From Plectosphaerella cucumerina (lineage: Eukaryota > Ascomycota > Sordariomycetes > Glomerellales > Plectosphaerellaceae): a stretch of 64,000 nucleotides of DNA. Shown in pieces: positions 56,897-64,000 of the stretch. Within the stretch, counting starts at the first letter, position 1; every line of letters starts with the position of its first letter. The translations under genes were made by a program, and so were the position numbers. The stretch lies in assembly GCA_020746995.1 (NCBI GenBank), contig JAGPXD010000002.1, positions 7,502,001-7,566,000 of the forward strand. The letters are read 5' to 3'. Below the pieces are notes generated by a model, which made no database searches, was not told the DNA's origin, and saw nothing but the letters and a program-made list of their open reading frames with translations.

Positions 56897-57361
56897 ATCC
56901 AAGCAACGTCAGGCTCATGGGGGTCTTTGGTCTTCCTTCAAGAACAATAGGTCAGCTCGGACATGTTGCTGATGTTGCGGGCTTCCGAGAGATCATCTTC
57001 CTAGGTAGGTATGGAAGTCCAAGTGAATCGCTTTCCCTGATGTCCAAGGCAGGAACTTGAACACTTGCCAAGTCACCGCGCATTCGTTTTCGTATCTTTC
57101 TGAAGCAATAATACCGCAGATTGACTGTTCAAATCTCGGATTCACGCTCTTTCCTTGCCAGTCGCACAAGGAAGGAAGTGACGGACGTCAGCATCGAGGG
57201 TCTTGGCGGGTTCGTATTCGTATTCGACCGCTACTAAAGGGTCAGCAACCTTCCATCAACCACGCTTCGAAGAGGGAATCAAGCACTCACAGCCATACAC
57301 TCCGGAGACCGAAAAGTCTCCTCTCTCGAAATAACAACGACCTCGACACGACATCTCCAAG
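56897..57361. other. Intergenic between NLR remnant and DUF1749 gene
   Basis: This 465-bp stretch holds the 3' flank of the NLR remnant and the promoter of the DUF1749 gene. No gene is supported. Confidence 0.55.
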
Positions 57362-58371
57362 ATGGCTGCTCCCGCACCATTCTCCGTCACGGTCCACCCG
57401 TTCCCCTCCAGCACCCCTCGTTCGTGCGCCTATGAGTACGGACCATCGGGCAAGACGAATGCCTTGATCTTCATCGGCGGCCTGACGGCAGGTCCTCACT
57501 CGAGCTCGCTACCGCATCACCTCGCCGAGGGGCTGGCGCACTCCGAACTGGGCTTTGGTGTCTGGGAGTTCCGCATGCGCAGCTCCTACACGGGCTTTGG
57601 CTTCTCGAGCGTTGCCAACGATGCCGCAGATACGGGCGCCTTTGTGACATATCTGAGGAAGCTGGGAAAGAGCAAGATTGTGCTCATGGGACTGTCCACA
57701 GGTAAGCATGGGCCGCAGGCTGTCCTGGATACTGGAGCTGACTCGTTCGTCTCAAAGGCAGTCAGGACTGCCTCGAATACGCGAATCGGGCAAGGTCTGG
57801 CGGCCCAGAGATTGATGGATACGTGCTCGTCTCCCCCGTTTCGGATCGTGAGACAGCGGCGATGATGATGCCCCAAGAGGCGCTCGATGCCACGATCGCG
57901 GCCGCTCAGAAGATGGTAGATGAGGGAAGGAAGGACGATGCCATGCCACAAGCAGCCATTCCGCCCATCTTCCCATCGCCGGTGACCGCGTACCGATGGC
58001 ACTCTCTTGCCGCTGCGGGGTGAGTCGAGATGCGCTGAATCAGACGGGATAGACTGCTGACAGGTGCCATGCGTGCGACGAGCAGAGGAGACGACGACTA
58101 CTTTTCGTCCGACCTGGATGACGCGACGCTGTCACGGACCTTTGGCAAAGTCGAAAGACCCATCCTCATCCTGCCGTCTGAAAACGACGAGTCGGTGCCT
58201 CCGACATTGGACAAGGCGGCGCTCCTGAGTCGGTGGCTGGGCGCGTGCCAGGAGGGCATTGGCAGCCCCGAGTCGGCGGTCAACCCGGGCGCCGACCACG
58301 CCGTCAGCGTCGAGGCGTCGAGGGAGTGGTTGTCCGACAGGGTTTTCCGGTTCCTCACGTCCTTGTCGTGA
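57362..58371 (+). CDS. DUF1749 alpha/beta hydrolase, SidJ-like
   Basis: Exons 57362-57701, 57758-58019 and 58086-58371 join to 295 residues; introns are 56 and 66 bp. The fold is an alpha/beta hydrolase of the DUF1749 (UPF0613) family. That family includes SidJ, the intracellular esterase that hydrolyses fusarinine-type siderophores in Aspergillus. The segments NALIFIGGLTAGPHSS, IVLMGLSTGSQDCLEY (nucleophile elbow with serine), GYVLVSPVSDRE, GGDDDYFSSDLDD, ILILPSENDESVP and GADHAVS (putative catalytic His) are all present. There is no signal peptide, consistent with cytosolic action. The third exon uses the AGCAG acceptor at 58085 instead of an upstream CAG, because only this keeps the frame. 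Siderophore substrate is inference from family. Confidence 0.9.
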
Positions 58372-60114
58372 TATCTCGGGCGTCGGGTTCCGGAAGTGGT
58401 CAGGGAGAACCTGGCAGGATGCCTGCGGGCGCAGGCCATGCCGACGGAGGGACATTTTCGATCCGAACACTAGGGCGCGTCAGACGAGGGGGGGCGGCTA
58501 GCGGTAGCAGGGCAGGCGCCCGGGCGGTAGATGGGCCGAAATTGACGATGCAAATGCGCCGGGCGCCCGCGAGAATAGGTTCGCCGAGCCGAAACTCTCG
58601 ACAGATCACGGGGGGACCGCCTTAACAGACCAGCATTATACGAAACTACCCACGTCTGCGACGCGGAACGGGAGGACCCCATCCAGGCCTAAAGTCGTGA
58701 TCCTGTAAAAGTGTGAACGGTGGATGAAGCCCCTGGAGGGGTTTGCCAGTCGATCCACACGATGTGACCCCCTGGGTTTTGGGACCGGGGGTGAGGCCGT
58801 TTCAGCGGCTTCATGCAGCGCCACGGGCACTAGCAGCTAGCAGGAGCTTGGCCGATGGAGCTCCAACGGCGACCGCCGCTGGGGATTGGACTGTCGCCGG
58901 TCGGCATACGGATGTCGGAGAATTCATGCTTATTCGTGATGCTCTCGTTGTCATCTGCGGCTCAGCAGGGCACGGGCTCACAGAGTACGGGTGCGACTCG
59001 GTGATGGAGGCGCAGACAGGACAATCAACTCATAGTCATCTCGTCTCAATAGACCATCCCGTCATCTTCTTCGTCCTTCGCATCATCCAAGGGCCTCATA
59101 TTCGAGACGGAGACAAGACATCCAGGCGCCCGCTCGAGATGCTCCGACTGTCCTGACAACGCCCCGTAGCTCCAGTTTGTCAAGTTTCCGAGTCTCCAGA
59201 AATACTCGTAACGGCCTCTCGACTATGATCTCCACCCGTCGACCCCCCAGCTGCCTCTGATCCGTCTGATCTACCTTCAGATCTTGGTCGGTCCAGGAGA
59301 TCCTGGCAAATCCCATCTCACTTCCACCAATGGGCGATGTGGTACTCCTGAGCGATCCCTTGGTGATCCAGTGATCCCGACCTGGGCAAACGCCTGCCCC
59401 TGGCCTCCTGGCCTCCCCAGCCCATCCCAAAACCGAGTCTCACGATGACGCCGGGCCCTCTTCCGGGGATGCTGCCAGCTGCTCGGCGGTCGGGCCTCCT
59501 CGCCCGCCATCCCATCCCTCGCTGGCGCATGCCCGATTCGGCCCCGACGAACCCGGAGGTCGCCCCCAACAGGGATCGGTCCACGAGGTGCAACGCCTCA
59601 CCTGGCACGGGGCTAGCAAGCGACATGCATCCTGGCAGAGCCTCCTCTCCAGCCTGGCAGGGCATGAGACGTCAAGGCTTGTGTCTCGGAGGCAGGGCGA
59701 GGCCGTCTCGTCTGGTCTGGACATGTCGGCTGTCGTCCGATGGCGGGCCACGAGGGGGAGAGGTTGGTCGTGAGGTGAGGTGAGATGTGAGGTGGTGGTG
59801 GCACCAGAGGTGGAGGACGTCAAGACAACCTGCCATGTCGTCTGAAGATTTAAGAAGCCTCTCCCGCCCGCCCAACAACCATAACTTTCTTCTCTCCTCA
59901 TCCGCTTCCAGTTTCAGATCGCCTTCCTTCTTCAACCATCTTACCTTCATTCTCGCAGCTGTGCTGTCGACTATTCTTTTTTACCAACCAACTACCAATC
60001 TTTAAGCTTTGCTTCTCTATTACTTGTTTGATTTGATATCATTCATCCTCGCTCAAAGACACTCTCTTCGAAAAAAAGAATAATCAACAACCACCACCCC
60101 CAACCACCATCAAA
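58372..60114. other. Long intergenic region
   Basis: About 1.7 kb without a supported gene. The final 250 bases before the secreted-protein ATG are pyrimidine-rich and read as its 5' leader. Open frames in 59300-59900 are G/C-rich shadows without domain features. Confidence 0.55.
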
Positions 60115-60618
60115 ATGAAGTTCTCTCTCGTCACCCTCGGCTTCGCTGCCCTCGCCATCGCCTCCCCCATGGCCAAGCGCCAGAACAACGTCTTCACCGA
60201 CCAGGACTACAACAGCCTCTCCATCTCCGGCGGCGTCGCCGGCAACGGAGAGCAGGAGGCTCTCGAGAAGCTCGGCGGTCTCCCCAGCGACCTGAGCACC
60301 GTCTCCGCCGCCGACATCACCTTCCTCGGCCGCGTCAATAGCATCGCCAACGAGGCCGAGAAGGGCGCCTTCAACCCCGCCATCGAGGCCGCCACCGGCG
60401 AGGAGGCCGAGGCCCTCGCCGCCGGCAAGACCAAGAACAAGATTCTCAAGCTCACCGCCACCATGCTCAAGCTGCAGGCGCAGGCGGCCCAGGGCGAAGA
60501 CGTCGCCGCCAAGATGGCTGATGAGCAGAAGAAGCTGGACAACAACATCGCCGCCGACAAGGCCCGCGCTGGCAGCCCCTCCACGGCTCTCCAGTTCGAC
60601 GCCAACACCGCCAACTAA
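60115..60618 (+). CDS. Small secreted protein with Kex2-type site, conserved fungal type
   Basis: This intronless gene encodes 167 residues. A signal peptide (MKFSLVTLGFAALAIAS) is followed by PMAKR, a dibasic Kex2-like cleavage site after residue 22. The mature part is Ala/Glu/Lys-rich, has no cysteines and is predicted mostly helical (ALEKLGGLPSDLS, AADITFLGRVNSIANEAEKG, KTKNKILKLTATMLKLQAQ, DEQKKLDNNIAADKARAG). Similar small secreted proteins are widespread in ascomycetes and often highly expressed; none is tied to a clear function that can be stated here. A long pyrimidine-rich leader, a CATCAAAATG start context and very strong codon bias suggest high expression. Confidence 0.9.
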   Translation: MKFSLVTLGFAALAIASPMAKRQNNVFTDQDYNSLSISGGVAGNGEQEALEKLGGLPSDLSTVSAADITFLGRVNSIANEAEKGAFNPAIEAATGEEAEALAAGKTKNKILKLTATMLKLQAQAAQGEDVAAKMADEQKKLDNNIAADKARAGSPSTALQFDANTAN

Positions 60619-60630
60619 TTTGCCCCCGCC

Positions 60631-60650
60631 ACACACACACACACACACAC
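60631..60650. repeat. (AC)10 microsatellite
   Basis: Ten perfect AC units begin 12 bases after the stop codon of the small secreted protein gene, so they lie in its 3' UTR. It is a candidate length-variable marker. Confidence 0.95.
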
Positions 60651-61223
60651 GAGGTCCTCGGGCCGGGGATCCCAGGAGCCTGGAACATGGCCGGATGGGA
60701 GGAACCGGCAGCAAACGTGTCGCCACCCAAATAGTTCGCTGTCAATATTGTCGATGTAGTCAATAAGGATCCACAGATTACATCTGTGCTTAAACAAACA
60801 AACAGCCGGCCCGATGATGCAGTGATCTGAACCGATGCTTGGGATGTTCCTGGCGCTTGGGCTGTGGATATCAGGTATTGGCCTGGTCGAGGATCTCGCT
60901 TCGGGTTCGTTGGTCTTGACCGGCTAGAAGTCTTGAGCAACCAGGATCTGAACAATGCACCGCCCATGAGCAAGCAACACAAGCTGCTGCTCTGTCACTA
61001 ACTTTCCAGGCCCCAAAAAGGCTCCTATTCAAGGACAACTCCAGAGGCAAGTTGAGGGACCGAACGGGTTCACGGCCATAGCCTGTCGTGGTCGAGGAAG
61101 TATGCTGCCGTGCCCGAGCTTCGGCAACGGAATTGTCTGCAGATGCAGGTCTATTCATCTCACGTCAAGATCATATTTCCACGCATACGCCAATAGCCAT
61201 AAATCATGTTCCGTCGGTATCGT
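60651..61223. other. Convergent 3' flanks
   Basis: This 573-bp stretch lies between the secreted-protein gene and the RPA3 stop codon. No gene is supported. Confidence 0.55.
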
Positions 61224-61664
61224 TCAATTGTCGAAGACGAAGAGTGACCGGTGCTGCTGCGTTGCTTCGGCGACAGCCTTGACGAGCGAGTAGTCTGGGT
61301 TGGCCGTTGTTAGCTTTCGATTAAACAAAAGCACGGCTTTTGGTTCACGTACCGACGTCGGGTCCCAGGTCCTGGGAGGTGAGCACCTTGATCGTCAGGT
61401 CGGGGTTGACCTTGCCAATGACTTGCGCGCCATTGCCGTTGATGAGATGGGCGTCCTGAGAAGTGGACGTCAGTATCTAGTCGCTAGCAATCGTGGTATA
61501 GCTGTACTGACACGGTCCAGGTTGACAGTGACATTGCCGTCCGCGTCGAGGACAGCAATCTCGCCCCGAAGCTGGGTGACCTTGCCAACGATGATGACGT
61601 TTCGGCCGACATGCGAGTCGAGGTATGGCGACGAGACGCGAGGGGTAGAGACGGATTCGGACAT
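61224..61664 (-). CDS. RPA3: Replication protein A subunit 3 (RPA14-like)
   Basis: Exons (minus) 61664-61512, 61455-61353 and 61294-61224 join to 108 residues; introns are 56 and 58 bp. RPA3 is the smallest subunit of the heterotrimeric single-stranded DNA-binding complex for replication and repair, acting in the nucleus. The single OB fold is visible: SSPYLDSHVGRNVIIVGKV, LRGEIAVLDADGNVTVNL, GNGAQVIGKVNPDLTIKV, then a C-terminal trimerisation helix (SLVKAVAEATQQHRSLF). The length is normal. The gene is hidden from simple open-frame searches by its short exons. Confidence 0.92.
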
Positions 61665-63437
61665 TCTGGGTGTTGGCGTGGGGAGGCGTAGGATGTGTGT
61701 TCTTCGGTGCTTGTTGAGACAGCAGGATGATGATGGTGATCTTGCAGCGTCCAGGGTGCTTGGAGATTCGGGGATGCAACCAAGCATCACGCGTTTCTGC
61801 CTTGCCCCGCGATGGGAAGGATGCCGCGTGTTCACGTGACATGGGCGGAAAATAGCCCGCCTGCCCCAGTCTGGCCGGGACGACCCCGGCAGTATCAAAT
61901 CGGTTGCAGCACCGTGCTTGTGCTAGGGGCTGTAGGCAATATTCGCGGCCGCATTCTCCCGTTGATTTCTAATCGATCACCGCCAAGCATACCAATTGAT
62001 CCATGTCAAGTTTACATCTCCGAGTCGATCAACGAAAATCTCCTGTCGCCAGCTATCACTGCTGAGGGCCGTTCAATCGTGTTGGGCGTGACTTCCGCGG
62101 CATCTGCAATCCGGAGGTAAACCTCCTCTCGCCCCACCCTCTACTGGGGCGGGAAGGAGCGCTAGGCTGCGGATGCGGGGACCCAAGCCAGGGGGCCTTA
62201 TCGAATACCGTCTTGTCCAGCATCGCCAATGTACCATGTCGAGTCAGTAACCCGGAGCTCACCCACCAAATCCCCGTCAAATAGGCCATCACGGTGCTTC
62301 ACTGACGTATTGTTCTCGGCACTGCAGCCTCTGATATATTCCACAATTTGCCTGCCGTCTTCCCGTTTCTGTCATTGGCTTTCGGCCGCTTCGGGATCGT
62401 GCTGCTTGGCTGGCCAGGTACGCCAATAACCAGCTTCCTCCAGGTACCCCCGCGACACAGCAAACAGCCTAACCCACCTCAACTTGAAGTACATGTAGCT
62501 CAAGAACTGCGTGCGCATCTTTGGGGACGGGGACACACTGCACTCACCTACAGTCAAAGTCCATCGGAGCACCTCGGTCCTTGCAGACTGAACCCCACGG
62601 CTCGAGCCTGATCCAGACCAACAACCTGTCGACCTCGGACTGCCTCGTCATTCATCCGCCCACCTCGTCACAGCCCGCTCACCCCGCTGTACCGTCGAAC
62701 CCTGGCTTGTCTGGCCCCCTCTTGTGCCCCCCAAACACCCATTGATCAGCAGCACGAAGATCTCGCCGCATTCGTACCGTAACTGTGGTCGGCAAGCGAT
62801 AGGCCACGGCCTCTGTTCCGACAAAAACTGCCGTCAACCATACCGGTACTCTGACAATTCTCCTGGCGTTTGGCGACACCGTCGGCTGTGGATTGATTGC
62901 TTTGCGACCACCGTCCTCTTCCTTGCCTTTGGCGCGTCGCATATCGATCGATTTGATATCCCCGACGTCGTCATCGCCCTGACTGTCAGGCCTTTCCCCT
63001 CCACAGGTCAAGTTTGCGCCTCATACGCCATTTCCGCCGCTTGGGTTTCTGCTGTCAACGACGCTTCGGCCGGCGATCCCGTCTCCGCGTTGCGCAGTGC
63101 AGCTTCAGCTGTGCCTTGGAACTCTCGTGCCCCACCACGCAGCGGCAGGTCGTCGCAGTTCTGAGTTCACCCCCCTCCCAGCCTTTTGCCGTTGTGGTCG
63201 ACTTGTTTTGTCCTTTGATCGTCCGGACAATCCTGCCAGAAACAACCACAAGTTGACGTTTGCCGAGTCGATTGCCACGAGGTCTTCATTCATCCCCCAC
63301 CATCGGCACCCAATCGACACTTGTCGCAGCAACTGTTCCGGAGAACCCCCGCAGATCATCAGGCACCACCACGACTGCCGACCAGCCGGCAGCCCTTCAG
63401 CATCCACCATCCCTAGCCATCGTCGCTGCGCGCGACA
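61665..63437. other. Divergent intergenic region RPA3 / bZIP
   Basis: About 1.8 kb between divergent start codons. Bases 62550-63437 are C/T-rich and resemble the long leader common for fungal ATF/CREB factors, possibly with upstream short open frames. No protein gene is supported. Confidence 0.55.
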
Positions 63438-64000
63438 ATGGACACGCCCAATTTCTTCGGCGACGCCGCAGCCAGCCTTGACGACTCGGCCATAGTGGCC
63501 GACACATCCTTCGACATGGACCCCTCAAGCACCGTGGGCCCCATGTCGCAATACGGCATGAACCCTGGCGCATTCGTTCCAGACGCGCCTTCGCAGACTT
63601 GGGGCGCACCCATCCACATAACCGCTCCCCTGTCATATGTCGATGAGGATATCAAGCCATTCTCGAGAAGACGAGCTGCGACAACAACAAAACCAACTCT
63701 ACACGACTCAAGTGTGAGCATGAGCTCCTCGCTGACAGGCGCCAAATCATCAAGAGCCAGCTCGGATGGATCGGCCCGCACGCGCAAGTCCCTGTCAAGC
63801 CAGTCAACGGCACCGGATGAGCCGGAGCCGGCCAAGACCAGGTCCAAGACGACGGCCAAGAACAAGAAGAGCAAGAAGTCGACACAGGAAGTGACGCCTG
63901 AAGCGACCGAAGAGCCAGCAGAGGATGGCAAGCGCAGCAAGTTTCTCGAGAGGAACAGAGTGGCTGCCAGCAAATGTCGGCAGCGTAAGAAGCAGTGGAT
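63438..64000 (+). CDS. ATF/CREB-type bZIP transcription factor (5' part of gene)
   Basis: The frame opens at 63438 and runs to the window edge for 187 residues without a stop. The N-terminal half is acidic/Ser-rich and looks like a regulatory region (FGDAAASLDDSAI, LSYVDEDIKPFSRRRAATTT, SSQSTAPDEPEPAKTRSK). The basic region begins at the very end: KRSKFLERNRVAASKCRQRK, with the NXXAASXCR signature of ATF/CREB bZIP proteins. The leucine zipper is outside the window. By similarity it is probably an Atf1/AtfA-like nuclear factor downstream of the stress MAP kinase, controlling stress responses and spore traits. A small intron near 63710 cannot be excluded, but the frame needs none. Confidence 0.9.
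   Translation, partial: MDTPNFFGDAAASLDDSAIVADTSFDMDPSSTVGPMSQYGMNPGAFVPDAPSQTWGAPIHITAPLSYVDEDIKPFSRRRAATTTKPTLHDSSVSMSSSLTGAKSSRASSDGSARTRKSLSSQSTAPDEPEPAKTRSKTTAKNKKSKKSTQEVTPEATEEPAEDGKRSKFLERNRVAASKCRQRKKQW

Noticed and set aside
1..64000. Biosynthetic gene cluster, CRISPR array, transposon or 5S rRNA
   Set aside because: No polyketide synthase, peptide synthetase or terpene synthase genes, no spaced repeat array, no transposase or reverse transcriptase motifs and no 5S-like sequence were noticed on reading; a formal search was not possible.

Overview
This 64 kb window is nuclear DNA of a filamentous ascomycete, most likely a plant-associated member of the Sordariomycetes. The genes carry short introns (about 44-150 bp) with GT..AG ends and CTAAC/CTGAC-like branch sites. 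Coding regions are rich in G/C at third positions. The gene set includes PDR-type ABC transporters, RhoGAP, SNF4, VAC8, SidJ-like and 2EXR proteins and secreted pectin-degrading enzymes. The species cannot be named from the sequence alone. All exon boundaries below were read by eye from splice motifs, checked for reading-frame continuity and checked against family knowledge.

Layout. 0-10 kb: the 5' part of a secreted serine hydrolase (-), a GH53 endo-galactanase (-) and a 1514-residue PDR multidrug transporter (+). 10-18 kb: a 2EXR protein (-), a long RhoGAP protein (-) and the AMPK gamma subunit SNF4 (-). 20-29 kb: vacuolar armadillo protein VAC8 (+), inner-membrane protease IMP1 (-) head-to-head with mitochondrial IF-3 (+), eIF2B delta (+), a small mitochondrial two-helix protein (-) and a DUF1348 protein (+). 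29-39 kb: NAD(P) transhydrogenase (+), complex I subunit NDUFA12 (-) head-to-head with phosphatidylglycerophosphate synthase (+), and a ferric reductase (+). 41-52 kb: a sugar-porter MFS transporter (+), a secreted beta-lactamase-like hydrolase (-), tRNA-Asp (-), a frame-broken Cys-rich membrane protein (+), an endopolygalacturonase (+) and an NmrA-like oxidoreductase (-). 52-57 kb: a gene-poor stretch with a degenerate tandem repeat, then a broken fungal NLR/STAND gene. 57-64 kb: a SidJ-like DUF1749 hydrolase (+), a small secreted protein (+), RPA3 (-) and the 5' part of an ATF/CREB-type bZIP factor (+).

How the genes relate. Between 22.5 and 36.3 kb six genes encode mitochondrial proteins (IMP1, mIF-3, a putative complex I accessory protein, NNT, NDUFA12, PGS1). 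Four of them form two head-to-head pairs sharing short intergenic regions of 332 and 263 bp. GH53 galactanase and GH28 polygalacturonase both act on pectin, and the sugar porter could import released sugars, but they are scattered and do not form a cluster. No biosynthetic gene cluster, CRISPR array or intact transposon was seen.

The most unusual feature is the NLR locus at 53.9-56.9 kb. The half of the NB-ARC domain with the P-loop lies on the minus strand. The half with Walker B, the winged-helix-like region and the TPR-like repeats lies on the plus strand, and a zinc-finger fragment lies upstream on the plus strand. The simplest reading is an inversion of about 470 bp inside a single gene. 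Two neighbouring genes (2EXR and RhoGAP) also carry an in-frame TAG inside an otherwise continuous reading frame.
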